Below are positions 37,399 to 46,773 of a stretch of 64,000 bases of DNA, piece after piece; the first letter of the stretch is position 1, and the number at the start of each line of letters is the position of its first letter. The notes below the pieces were generated by a model, which saw only the letters and a program-made list of their open reading frames with translations, was not told where the DNA came from and did no database searches. The translations under genes and the position numbers were made by a program. Source of the stretch: Microbacteriaceae bacterium. Lineage in GTDB: Bacteria > Actinomycetota > Actinomycetes > Actinomycetales > Microbacteriaceae. The stretch spans positions 372,001 to 436,000 of the forward strand of contig JAIXWK010000003.1 in the NCBI GenBank assembly GCA_027491295.1, given 5' to 3'.

Positions 37399-39522
37399 TT
37401 AGCTGCGCTTGAGCGCTGCCGCATCTGCTAGTTCTAATGCCTTTTGAGTTTCGGCAGGCAATCCGCCATCGATCAAGTCTTGAGCCAGCCCCTTGCACTG
37501 CTGAATAAGCTCGGCGTCCTTGATGACGCGCAAGAGCTTGAGCTGCGACTTTCCGCCAGATTGCAAGTTGCCAAGCACGTCGCCTTCGCCGCGAATTTCA
37601 AGATCCAATTCACTGAGCTTGAAGCCGTCAACAGTCGATGCAACTGCATCGAGTCTTTGCATAGCCAAAGATCCTGACTCACTGGCTGAAACCATTAGAC
37701 AAACGCCCGGGTGAGCACCACGCCCCACTCGACCACGAAGCTGGTGCAGCTGAGAAATGCCAAACCGATCGGCATCCAAGATCACCATTGCTGTGGCATT
37801 AGGGACGTTCACACCAACCTCGATAACCGTGGTGGAAACCAAAACCTGCACTTCACCAGCGGTAAAGGCCTGCATCACCGCAGTTTTTTCCTCAAGCGAT
37901 TGCCTGCCGTGCATAAGCCCAATGGTTAGCCCTGCCAAAGCCGGGTTTAGCTTGAGCGCTTCAACAACCTCGACCGCAGCAGCTGGAGTTGGCCCCTGCT
38001 CGACTTCTTCTTCGGATTCAGTCGGTTCAGAACCTTCTTCAACCAACTCGCCATCGATCCTCGGGCAGACCACAAAGGCCTGGCGACCCGCCTGAACCTC
38101 TTCTGCCACTCGTTGCCAGACTCTTGCTACCAGCGCCGGCTTTGCCAGCTCAACAACGTGAGTCGAGATTGGTTGCCTGCCCTTAGGGAGCTCTGCCAAG
38201 GTCGAAATTTCTAGGTCACCAAAGACCGTTATTGCCATGGTTCTTGGGATTGGAGTGGCGGTCATAGTTAGAACGTGTGGAGCAGTCTTGCCCTTGGCTC
38301 GAAGGGCTTCTCTTTGGCCAACACCAAAGCGATGCTGCTCGTCTACGACGACAAACGAGAGGTCGAAGAACTGAACCTTCTCGCTAATCAAGGCGTGAGT
38401 TCCTATTGCCAAAAGACACTTTCCACTGGCGATATCCAGCATCGCGATCTTGCGTTCAGCAGTAGACATTTGACCGGTGAGTAGGCGCAGTCCCAGGGCT
38501 CTAGACAGTTCGTCTCCGAGCGAATTCTTAATTGCCTCAAAGTGTTGTGATGCCAATACCTCTGTTGGTGCCAGCAGGGCACTCTGCCCACCGGATTGGG
38601 CAACTGTCAGAACCGCACGTAGCGCAACTAGCGTCTTACCGGATCCAACTTCGCCCTGCAAAAGTCTGTGCATGGGGTGGCCGGAGCAAAGGTCACCCTC
38701 AATCTCCCGCCCCACTATCCGCTGACCGTCTGTGAGCTCAAATGGCAATCGTTTATCAAATAGGCCGAGCAGGTCACCCGGGGTTCTAACCGAGGCCTCA
38801 ACTTGATTTCGCTTTGACCTTGACTGCGCTAACTGGATTTGCAAGAGCATTGCCTCGTGAAAACGCAGTGAGTCCCTGGCGGCCTGCCACTCGCCATCAA
38901 CCTTTGGGACGTGGATCTGATGGATAGCTTGTGAGAGGTTGAGGTGCTTGTGTTTTTTCAACAGGCTTGCAGGAAGAACTTCATTTATTTCGCCTATTGC
39001 CGAAAGTGCGAGCTCGACAGACTTTTGGATTTTCCAGGTGCTTAGGGTTCCAGATGCCGGATAGATAGGGATCGGTAGTTCCGCCCAAGCTTTTGCGTCT
39101 GAATCGTCAATCTCCTGTGAGAACAGCTCGTAATCCGGATGAGCAAGTTGCAGCTTGTTTGAAAAGACGCCGATTCGACCGCTGAAGAGTCCGCGGACGC
39201 CCGCGTGAAGTTCTTTCTCTCGCCAGTGCTGATTGAAAAATGCCAAAGTTAGAGTCTTGGAGCCATCAGTAATGACAACTTCGAGGAGGTTCCCAGTTCT
39301 TCCCTTGAGCCGTCTAGAGGATGTGGAAACCACCTCTCCGACCACGGTCACTACCTCGCCAATTGGCAAAGTTGAAATTGGAGTGAGTTCGCCACGTTTT
39401 GAATAACGCCTTGGGTAATGCTCTAAGAGCTCAGCAATAGTCGAGATTCCAAACTGCTTGACGAAAGCCTTAGCCGTTCGATCGCCAAGGATCGAATCCA
39501 GTTTCAAGGTTTCCTTAAGCAA
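37399..39522 (-). CDS. recG: ATP-dependent DNA helicase RecG
   Basis: LLQGEVGSGKTLVALRAVL, VVDEQHRFGVGQREALRAKG, MTATPIPRTMAITVFGDLE, HQLRGRVGRGAHPGVCLMV. Confidence 0.97.
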   Translation of the reverse strand: MLKETLKLDSILGDRTAKAFVKQFGISTIAELLEHYPRRYSKRGELTPISTLPIGEVVTVVGEVVSTSSRRLKGRTGNLLEVVITDGSKTLTLAFFNQHWREKELHAGVRGLFSGRIGVFSNKLQLAHPDYELFSQEIDDSDAKAWAELPIPIYPASGTLSTWKIQKSVELALSAIGEINEVLPASLLKKHKHLNLSQAIHQIHVPKVDGEWQAARDSLRFHEAMLLQIQLAQSRSKRNQVEASVRTPGDLLGLFDKRLPFELTDGQRIVGREIEGDLCSGHPMHRLLQGEVGSGKTLVALRAVLTVAQSGGQSALLAPTEVLASQHFEAIKNSLGDELSRALGLRLLTGQMSTAERKIAMLDIASGKCLLAIGTHALISEKVQFFDLSFVVVDEQHRFGVGQREALRAKGKTAPHVLTMTATPIPRTMAITVFGDLEISTLAELPKGRQPISTHVVELAKPALVARVWQRVAEEVQAGRQAFVVCPRIDGELVEEGSEPTESEEEVEQGPTPAAAVEVVEALKLNPALAGLTIGLMHGRQSLEEKTAVMQAFTAGEVQVLVSTTVIEVGVNVPNATAMVILDADRFGISQLHQLRGRVGRGAHPGVCLMVSASESGSLAMQRLDAVASTVDGFKLSELDLEIRGEGDVLGNLQSGGKSQLKLLRVIKDAELIQQCKGLAQDLIDGGLPAETQKALELADAAALKRS

Positions 39523-39523
39523 G

Positions 39524-40375
39524 TTAGTCGGCGAATTCTGGTGAACTTGGACCTGAGGTAGAGGAAAGAGCTGGACGCAAATCCTTCAGTGCCTCAAGAA
39601 GAGTCGAGAGGCTAATCTCGAAACCCGCGTCTGGTACTTCGACTGCAATGCCTAAATTTAAGGCGCTTTCATCGACAACGTTCCTCAAAAAATCTAGGCA
39701 CCAAGCCAGAGAATTTAGGCCTAAAAGATTTATCTGAATGTGCTTGACGAACCCGGTCTCTAGAAGGTCTCTTGCTTCGGAAAACGCCTGAAGTTTATCT
39801 TCAGTGTGATGCGAGAAATGATTTCCCAAGTCTAAACAAAAACCTATTTGGCCAATCGTTCCGTTGCTTCCGTGAGCAAGCGCTAATAATGAATGAACGC
39901 TTGAAAGTCCGTGGTTGTCGAATGAGGCCGGCAAGTTTTCAATCAATAACGAAACGCCTGCATCGAACGCTTGTCGGGCAAGTTCCAAATAGCCGCTTCG
40001 AATGTCGAGTTCGGACATAGGTGAAGTGAGCACTCTCGAACTTGGTGACCCAAGAATTAGAAATTCTGCATCGAGGTTCTTTGCAATCTGAGAGGCGGCA
40101 GCAACTTGGCCTTGCGCGGTAGAAAACCCCGGCTCTGTTATTGCTACGCATGAGTCTGTTCCAAAGAAAAAACCTTGGAGGCCCTTGATGCTAATGTTGC
40201 CGCTTTTCCAGGTTTTGAAAAAACCATCTCCCTCCCCCTCAGCCAAGGGCTTGAGCTGACCATACCTCGAAGGCATCAGGTCAATAAAATCGACTAAGTC
40301 AGTTACTCCTGAATCAATAAACGCGAGATCTTGTTTAGGGCCCCAAAAAGACTGCACGGCACCTAAGTCAATCAA
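39524..40375 (-). CDS. TIM-barrel protein, sugar-phosphate isomerase/epimerase-like
   Basis: 283 aa; xylose-isomerase/AP-endonuclease-2-like features (LLIENLPASFDNHGLSS..., IGFCLDLGNHFSHH, HIQINLLGLNSL, IAVEVPDAGFE). Confidence 0.6.
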   Translation of the reverse strand: MIDLGAVQSFWGPKQDLAFIDSGVTDLVDFIDLMPSRYGQLKPLAEGEGDGFFKTWKSGNISIKGLQGFFFGTDSCVAITEPGFSTAQGQVAAASQIAKNLDAEFLILGSPSSRVLTSPMSELDIRSGYLELARQAFDAGVSLLIENLPASFDNHGLSSVHSLLALAHGSNGTIGQIGFCLDLGNHFSHHTEDKLQAFSEARDLLETGFVKHIQINLLGLNSLAWCLDFLRNVVDESALNLGIAVEVPDAGFEISLSTLLEALKDLRPALSSTSGPSSPEFAD

Positions 40376-41087
40376 GATAGTCCTCTACGGCAGACAGAGA
40401 ATCCTCAAAACTCACAGCGTATCCACGATTAAAGTACTTACTCCTAACGTCGTAATGGACACTCGGGGCTTGTGGATTCAACTCTACGTTCGCGATTGAT
40501 GCGATTTGGCTGAGAGCTAGGGGTGGCGCTGTCAGATTCACAATGGGACCAAACTTCTCAAAGTCTGGCGAGATGAATTCGTGGAGCTTCCTGAGGGGGA
40601 AGAATTGCATAGTAGTCGTCGGTGAGATTGCCTCTAACCGGTTGTGATGTTTTATGTCGTACACGGCGTTTTTCTTCAAGCCTTCTCCCACCAGCCCGCC
40701 GAGTCTGAAGATTTTCACTTGAGGAAATCTTGAAGTCAAGAATTCTTCCAGCAAACGTCTATGAAATCCATATGGTGAGCCTGAATCAGTGAGATCGGAG
40801 TCCTCGTCAGAGTTATTTGGATTTGCATAGACATCCACAGTACTCATGTGGATAACCTTCTCCAGCGTCATCGAATCCAGTCTTGAGATCAGCATCTTGA
40901 CTTGATCTAAATCAGATTTCGGATCTAAGTTCGCCTTCCATTTTTCCGCCCCTGGGGCTGCAACTACTGCGAGGTCGAAATGGGACTCATCACTTGACGA
41001 TTGGCTCGTTTGCATGACCTCAAAAGTGACCCTAGTGGCGATGGACTTGCCAACCAGTCCACCAGCTCCAATCAATACCTTTCTCAT
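40368..41087 (-). CDS. NAD-dependent epimerase/dehydratase (SDR) family
   Basis: 239 aa; MRKVLIGAGGLVGKSIATRV (GxGGxxG), VIHMSTVDVYAN, GSPYGFHRRLLEEFL (YxxxR variant). Confidence 0.7.
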   Translation of the reverse strand: MRKVLIGAGGLVGKSIATRVTFEVMQTSQSSSDESHFDLAVVAAPGAEKWKANLDPKSDLDQVKMLISRLDSMTLEKVIHMSTVDVYANPNNSDEDSDLTDSGSPYGFHRRLLEEFLTSRFPQVKIFRLGGLVGEGLKKNAVYDIKHHNRLEAISPTTTMQFFPLRKLHEFISPDFEKFGPIVNLTAPPLALSQIASIANVELNPQAPSVHYDVRSKYFNRGYAVSFEDSLSAVEDYLD

Positions 41088-42109
41088 TGGTGCTGGAACT
41101 CCTTGATAATTTTTTCAATTTCTTTTTGGGCTGAAAAAATAGCATCGATTTTGCCCGCTCTGATAGCCGCTAGGTTGCCTTCGCGATGAACAAAAACACT
41201 ACGGTCGGAACTAGATTGTGAGGTCTTGATTTTCTTGGCAATGAATCGTGGTTTTATGCTTGAGCAACTAGAAGCCAGCGAGGGGATGGTTTCGAGAACA
41301 TGTCGTGCCATCTCATCAAGCCTCGTGCGAATAAGCCTCTCATCGGGTTCCGCTAGAAAGGCGTCGATCTCTGACTCATCCTCGGATTGTGCCAAAACGC
41401 TGAATTCAACATGCGAGAGGCTCATGAGCCCGTGGGTTTCGGTCGGATAGATTGACCAAAATGGACCATCAACAAGGGTCATAGCCCCGAATCCGAGATC
41501 CTGATCTAGGGTGAATTCGGCAATTAGAGTTGCTTCAAATAATGCATCGGGCAGCTTTGTTAGGCGGGATGAGTAAGTTGCATCCACAACAAGATCGAAG
41601 TCGTTTCTTAGCAATTCGAGATCTCTCGACTCGAGCGCTTCCCCAAAATCCACTTGCCCGTCTAGAAAATCACTGAAATGTCGTCGAGCGCGAGAGGGTA
41701 GAACAAGCCTCTCCTCGCTGAGAAGAAAACCTTCCATTCCAAGTATCGGTTCAAACTCGTGATTGCCTATTTCTTGGAACGGAATTCCGCTGCCATCGAG
41801 AATTATTTTGGCAGTTTCAAAATCGATGATGGATCTCGCGCTTGGCACAGCATAGATGTTTCTTTCAATTGAGGAAGACAGCTCAGGGTACTCAGACTTA
41901 AATTTTTGAAAGCCCTGCAACGACTGCCTTCGCGTTTCAGCGCTTCGAAGGTAGTGAAAACCAAGGTGCAGCCGCAATTGATTTTTATCTCCTGCCCCTG
42001 ATAACAGGGCTTGCGATGCTTCCTTAATCCTGACGTCGTGACCGTCATTCAAGAGTGTTGAGGCTATGTGACAGCCGTACCAACCACCACCCACTACAAG
42101 TATCCTCAT
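41084..42109 (-). CDS. FAD-dependent oxidoreductase (DAO-like)
   Basis: MRILVVGGGWYGCHIASTLLNDGHDVRIKEAS (Rossmann dinucleotide motif) from ATG 42109; 4-nt overlap with 40368..41087. Confidence 0.75.
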   Translation of the reverse strand: MRILVVGGGWYGCHIASTLLNDGHDVRIKEASQALLSGAGDKNQLRLHLGFHYLRSAETRRQSLQGFQKFKSEYPELSSSIERNIYAVPSARSIIDFETAKIILDGSGIPFQEIGNHEFEPILGMEGFLLSEERLVLPSRARRHFSDFLDGQVDFGEALESRDLELLRNDFDLVVDATYSSRLTKLPDALFEATLIAEFTLDQDLGFGAMTLVDGPFWSIYPTETHGLMSLSHVEFSVLAQSEDESEIDAFLAEPDERLIRTRLDEMARHVLETIPSLASSCSSIKPRFIAKKIKTSQSSSDRSVFVHREGNLAAIRAGKIDAIFSAQKEIEKIIKEFQHQ

Positions 42110-42122
42110 GGTGAACGCTTTC

Positions 42123-42151
42123 TCAATAAAGTAACGACTTGACCCTATCAA
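42123..42151 (-). promoter_or_regulatory. Possible sigma70-like promoter of the FAD oxidoreductase cassette
   Basis: Minus strand TTGATA - 17 nt - TATTGA within the 66-bp divergent gap to rsmD. Pattern match only. Confidence 0.3.
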
Positions 42152-42175
42152 CCGACCAGGACGCCAGGAGCTCGA

Positions 42176-42742
42176 TTGTCAAGAATCATTGCCGGAACCA
42201 TAGGGTCCTTGCAGCTCAAGCCCGCTGCAAAGGCAACCCGCCCAACCTCGGACCGAGTAAAAGAGAGCTTGTTCGCCAAGCTCGATTCGATGGGCGTAAT
42301 CGAAGGTGCAAAGGTTCTAGATCTATTCGCTGGTACCGGCGCTTTAGGGCTTGAGTCGGCTTCTAGAGGCGCAGCCTCTGTCGAACTGGTTGAGCGCGAT
42401 CGCAATGCATTTGGCTTACTTGAGCAGAATGTGAAAAGCAGCCTTAGCTCCTTTGAAAAGCAGGGAATCTCGACAAAGATTCAAGCCCACAACCTAGACG
42501 CGCAGCGCTACCTAAAGTCTGCATTCGCAGGCTTTGACCTTGTCTTTATTGACCCGCCCTACGACTTTCCCAATGCAGAGCTGGAGCAGCTCCTGCCAGC
42601 GGTCGCTGGCCTTTTGAGCGATGTGGGGCTTGTGGTCGTGGAGAGATCTAGTCGTAGCGAACAGCTTGAAATTGATGTTCTGGAGCTGCAAAGTTCAAAA
42701 ACCTACGGCGACACCGCAGTTTGGATTTACGAAAAACCTTAG
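42176..42742 (+). CDS. rsmD: 16S rRNA (guanine966-N2)-methyltransferase RsmD
   Basis: MSRIIAGTIGSLQLKPAAKATRPTSDRVKESLFAKLD, VLDLFAGTGALGLESASRGA, LVFIDPPYDF; TTG start. Confidence 0.95.
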   Translation: MSRIIAGTIGSLQLKPAAKATRPTSDRVKESLFAKLDSMGVIEGAKVLDLFAGTGALGLESASRGAASVELVERDRNAFGLLEQNVKSSLSSFEKQGISTKIQAHNLDAQRYLKSAFAGFDLVFIDPPYDFPNAELEQLLPAVAGLLSDVGLVVVERSSRSEQLEIDVLELQSSKTYGDTAVWIYEKP

Positions 42743-44013
42743 ATTGAGCGCTCGGTGTGGCCGGTGTAGACCTGCTGTGGGCGACCGATTCTTGTGGTGG
42801 TATCTGCGTTCTGCTCGCGCCAGTGTGCAATCCAACCTGGCAGGCGTCCAACCGCAAACAATGGTGTGAACATCCTCGATGGGAAGCCCATCGCCTTGTA
42901 GATGACACCGGTGTAGAAGTCAACGTTTGGGTATAGCTTGCGCTCAACAAAGTAAGAATCAGCCAGAGCTGCAGCCTCAAGTTCTTTTGCGATATCCAGT
43001 AGCGGGTCAGAGACGCCTAGTTCTCGAAGAACCTCGTCAGCGTGAGACTTCACGATGGTTGCTCTTGGGTCGAAGGATTTATAGACGCGGTGACCGAAGC
43101 CCATAAGACGAATGCCGTCTTCTTTGTTCTTGACTCTCTCAACATACTTCTGAACCGAGTCACCGGATTCGTGAATAAAGGTGAGCATATCCAAAACAGC
43201 TTCGTTAGCACCACCGTGAAGCGGGCCTGACAAGGCGTTGATTCCGGAGGAGATAGAAGCAAACAAGTTTGCGTGCGAAGAGCCAACAAGTCTCACGGTT
43301 GAGGTGCTGCAGTTCTGCTCGTGATCTGCGTGCAACAACAGCAAAGTGTCTAGGGCTTTAGTCAAAACAGGGTTTGCAGACCACTCTTCGCCCTTGTGAC
43401 CAAAGGTCATACGTAGGAAGTTCTCCACCAATGACAGCGACTTGTCCGGTTCAACAAAACTCTCCCCCACCAGTGACTTATAGGTGTAGGCGGTAATCAC
43501 TGGAAGCTTGGCCAAAAGTCTTATCGTCGAAAGATCGACCTGCTCTGGGTCTCTAGCGTCAGTTGAGTCGTTGTAGAAGGTTGAAAGCACAGAAACCGCT
43601 GAGGACAGGATTGCCATCGGGTGAGCTGAATGCTCAAAAGCTTCGAAAAAGCGAACCATGTTTGGGTGAATCATCGAGCGCTCGCGCAGCTTTTCGTCGA
43701 AAGCTTCTAGCTCACTCGCAGTTGGTAGCTCGCCGTAAATCAATAGGTAGGCAACATCCAGGAAGCTCTTCTTCTCCGCAAGCTGCTCAATTGGGTAGCC
43801 GCGGTGGCGAAGAATGCCCTGGTCGCCGTCGATGAAGGTGATTGCGCTCTTGGTAGAGGAGGTGTTTACGAAACCCTGGTCATAAGAACTTAGCCCGGTT
43901 GTGGCAATGAGCTTTGAGATATCAATTCCGCCAGGACCCTCGGTCGCTTCAATTACAGAAAGTTCTGCCTCGTGGGCACCGTATCGAAGGGACACCTTCT
44001 CGTTAGAAGTCAA
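42739..44013 (-). CDS. gltA: Citrate synthase
   Basis: ITFIDGDQGILRHRGYPIEQLAEKKSFLDVAYLLIYGELP, GPLHGGANEAVLDML, MGFGHRVYKSFDPRA. Confidence 0.96.
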   Translation of the reverse strand: MTSNEKVSLRYGAHEAELSVIEATEGPGGIDISKLIATTGLSSYDQGFVNTSSTKSAITFIDGDQGILRHRGYPIEQLAEKKSFLDVAYLLIYGELPTASELEAFDEKLRERSMIHPNMVRFFEAFEHSAHPMAILSSAVSVLSTFYNDSTDARDPEQVDLSTIRLLAKLPVITAYTYKSLVGESFVEPDKSLSLVENFLRMTFGHKGEEWSANPVLTKALDTLLLLHADHEQNCSTSTVRLVGSSHANLFASISSGINALSGPLHGGANEAVLDMLTFIHESGDSVQKYVERVKNKEDGIRLMGFGHRVYKSFDPRATIVKSHADEVLRELGVSDPLLDIAKELEAAALADSYFVERKLYPNVDFYTGVIYKAMGFPSRMFTPLFAVGRLPGWIAHWREQNADTTTRIGRPQQVYTGHTERSI

Positions 44014-44046
44014 ACGCTAGCTCCTTTGTGAGGGTTGGCTTTGCCC

Positions 44047-45153
44047 CTAGCCTAGAGCATTTTTGAGGCGGTTTGCAGCCTCAAAAACCTCTTGGTCAGT
44101 CGCAGTAATCGAGAAACGAACAAAGTTTTTGCCGGCCTCTCCATAAAACTCTCCAGGCACAGCCACAATGCCCAATTGAGCAAGTTCGGCGATGGTTTCC
44201 CAGCAATCTTGGCCCTTGGTTACCCACAAGTACAATCCAGCCTCTGAATCTTGAACCTCAAAGCCGTATGCCACAAGCGCTGGCAGCAAAACATCTCTGC
44301 GCTTACGGTAGATCTCCTTTTGCACAGCAACGTGCGACTCGTCGCCCAAGGCAGCAACCATGGCCTTCTGGACCGGCATCGGGACCATCATTCCGGAGTG
44401 CATTCGAAGGTTCACTAGGCCTTTGATTAATCGCTCATCACCGGCCGCAAAGGCAGCACGGTAGCCAGCAAGGTTTGACTGCTTGCTCAGTGAGTAAATA
44501 GAAAGAACATCGGTTAGGTCGCCACCGGTGACCTCAGGATCGAGCATGCATGGGACGTATTCATCCCATGGCGCATTCCAGCCCATCTCGGCGTAACACT
44601 CGTCGTTGACTATTACCGCTCCAAGTTCTCGAGCCCTAGCCAATGCTCGCTTGAGAAACTCAACTGAGTGCACTGAACCATTTGGGTTTCCTGGGCTGTT
44701 TAGCCAAATCAGCTTGGTGTTTACAGGCCATTCGGTTGGCTCATCACTAACAAAGATTTCAGCTCCAGCGAATGCTGCCCCAACTGCATATGCGGTGTAA
44801 GCAAAGCGAGGCTGAACAACGACGTCTCCAGCACCAATGCCGAGCATGATCGGTAGCCAGGAGATGAATTCTTTCGAGCCGATTGTGAGGAGCACTTGGT
44901 CAGGGGTGAGCCCCGGTGACTTTCTGCGCCTTGCATACCATTCGCAAACAGCTGCGCGCGCTGAAACCTCACCCCAGGTTGTTGGGTATCCCGGGGAGTC
45001 AGATGCAGCATCGAGAGCAGCTTGGATTACCTGTGGTGTTGGGTCAATAGGGTTGCCGACAGAAAGATCTATGGCGCCTTGAGGATTCTTAGCCGCAATC
45101 TCTCGGTATGGCTTGAGTTTTTGCCAAGGGTACTCCGGCAAACCTTGAAACAC
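44047..45153 (-). CDS. dapC: Succinyldiaminopimelate transaminase (class I/II aminotransferase)
   Basis: LPEYPWQKLKPYREIA, LSVGNPIDPTPQVIQAAL, YSLSKQSNLAGYRAAFAAGD; next to fdxA. Confidence 0.9.
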   Translation of the reverse strand: MFQGLPEYPWQKLKPYREIAAKNPQGAIDLSVGNPIDPTPQVIQAALDAASDSPGYPTTWGEVSARAAVCEWYARRRKSPGLTPDQVLLTIGSKEFISWLPIMLGIGAGDVVVQPRFAYTAYAVGAAFAGAEIFVSDEPTEWPVNTKLIWLNSPGNPNGSVHSVEFLKRALARARELGAVIVNDECYAEMGWNAPWDEYVPCMLDPEVTGGDLTDVLSIYSLSKQSNLAGYRAAFAAGDERLIKGLVNLRMHSGMMVPMPVQKAMVAALGDESHVAVQKEIYRKRRDVLLPALVAYGFEVQDSEAGLYLWVTKGQDCWETIAELAQLGIVAVPGEFYGEAGKNFVRFSITATDQEVFEAANRLKNALG

Positions 45154-45473
45154 TATTCGCCCTGTGGTGGCAGTGCCGATATCAGCGGGTGGTCTCCAGG
45201 GACTGGTCCAACTTTGGCAGCCCCTCCTGGAGACCCAATCTCAGAGAAGAAGTCAACGTTTGCCTTGTAGTACTCGCTCCACTCACTAGGAAGATCGTCT
45301 TCGTAATAGATCGCCTCAACTGGGCAAACAGGCTCACACGCTCCGCAGTCCACACACTCATCCGGGTGGATGTAAAGCATGCGGTCACCCTCATAGATGC
45401 AGTCGACGGGACACTCATCGATGCAAGCCTTGTCTTTAACATCGACGCACGGAAGGGCAATTACATAAGTCAC
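45153..45473 (-). CDS. fdxA: Ferredoxin (4Fe-4S/7Fe type)
   Basis: MTYVIALPCVDVKDKACIDECPVDCIYEGDRMLYIHPDECVDCGACEPVCPVEAIYYEDDLP. Confidence 0.96.
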   Translation of the reverse strand: MTYVIALPCVDVKDKACIDECPVDCIYEGDRMLYIHPDECVDCGACEPVCPVEAIYYEDDLPSEWSEYYKANVDFFSEIGSPGGAAKVGPVPGDHPLISALPPQGE

Positions 45474-45496
45474 TTCTCTAGTGTAGCTTCTGCATT

Positions 45497-46666
45497 GTGA
45501 TGAAAGAATTAAGGAAATTGATTTTCATTTCCCCCGGCCTAATCGAATTAGGAGATTCTGGGCACTACTCCACTTTGCACAAATCCTTGGAAAGAGGCTG
45601 CCTTCAGAATGGATTAACCTTGGCGATTTCAGGAGATCCAAAAAAAGTTCCCGCCAAAACGATGGGCGATGAAGGTCGTTATTGCGCCACATTAGTTTAT
45701 GAAGGAAATCTGAGTCTCCTCCGTGACATTGTCGGCAGCCCACTCAATGTTCCTACCTACTTCAATTTCCTTAGGTCAAATGATTATTTGCTTATGTGGC
45801 TGTATCTCAAGATAAAGGGTTCGAGAAGCTTCGATGGAACCAGGAAGGTAATGAACGCCTTGATCCAAAAAGGTTGGGTGTTTTCCGCGGATTCAGGGAA
45901 TTTAAAAACGCGATTATTGAGCATGGGGCTTCCGGTAAAGACTGCGTTTCCATTTTCATCAGCCTTCTCGGGAAAGAGAAATTTCAGACAAAGTGAATGG
46001 CAACTAGGGATGATGGCAGAATCCAGATTTGATTGGTATGTCAACTTTGCAATGGCAAGAGTTGTCTCGTTCTTGTGGCCAAAATTGAGAATCAAATTAT
46101 TGAATACAAATAAAGATTTTTACACTTCCGGTAGGCAAAGGGCGGACTCAATGGTGATCATTACGCTTCCCGCCAAAGGTGAAGAGTATCTGGACAGGCT
46201 CTCGGCGCAATTTTGGTTTCTTCCGGGAAAATCAAGCCACCACATTTTTGGCAGCTCAGGAAGATCCCTCGACATAATGGCAAATCGTGGAATCGTTTTC
46301 ACAAGAAAATTTAATTCCCTCGGAGCAGGCTCTTTGAACGAACAGGCGGCGTGCTTCCATACTCCTTTTCCAAGACTGCAAGCAATAATTTTTGCCATCA
46401 AACGTTTGAAAGATTCAGAATATCTAGATTCGTCTCTAGACAAACCCGATCGCACCGCCCAGCAAACAATTGCTTCTATCGCCGGAGAATTGCTTGAAAG
46501 ACGGGATGGTCCCGATCCGACCGCTTTGGATTTAGAAGGGCTGAATAGGGAAATTGAAGAATTTGATTATTTCTGCTCTAAAAAGGGCACGGCTCTCCTT
46601 TTTCGCATCTTGCTTCGCCTGCCTCGACGAGCCTTATGGAAATTGACGAACAACTTGTTTGTTTAG
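45497..46666 (+). CDS. Hypothetical protein at start of glycan cluster (possible glycosyltransferase)
   Basis: 389 aa, locally AT-rich; LIFISPGLIELGDSGHYSTLHKSLERGCLQNG start resembles a GT-B N-terminus, but no diagnostic catalytic motif recognised. Confidence 0.6.
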   Translation: MMKELRKLIFISPGLIELGDSGHYSTLHKSLERGCLQNGLTLAISGDPKKVPAKTMGDEGRYCATLVYEGNLSLLRDIVGSPLNVPTYFNFLRSNDYLLMWLYLKIKGSRSFDGTRKVMNALIQKGWVFSADSGNLKTRLLSMGLPVKTAFPFSSAFSGKRNFRQSEWQLGMMAESRFDWYVNFAMARVVSFLWPKLRIKLLNTNKDFYTSGRQRADSMVIITLPAKGEEYLDRLSAQFWFLPGKSSHHIFGSSGRSLDIMANRGIVFTRKFNSLGAGSLNEQAACFHTPFPRLQAIIFAIKRLKDSEYLDSSLDKPDRTAQQTIASIAGELLERRDGPDPTALDLEGLNREIEEFDYFCSKKGTALLFRILLRLPRRALWKLTNNLFV

Positions 46667-46773
46667 GTACCTCTTCATAGGTCCAGAAATAAAAGTATGT
46701 GCCTGGGGAAGTCGGACTAGGTGCGGTGGTATCTTTTAAATTGAAGGTCCAGGGGCGACGGAAAAGGTGTGAA

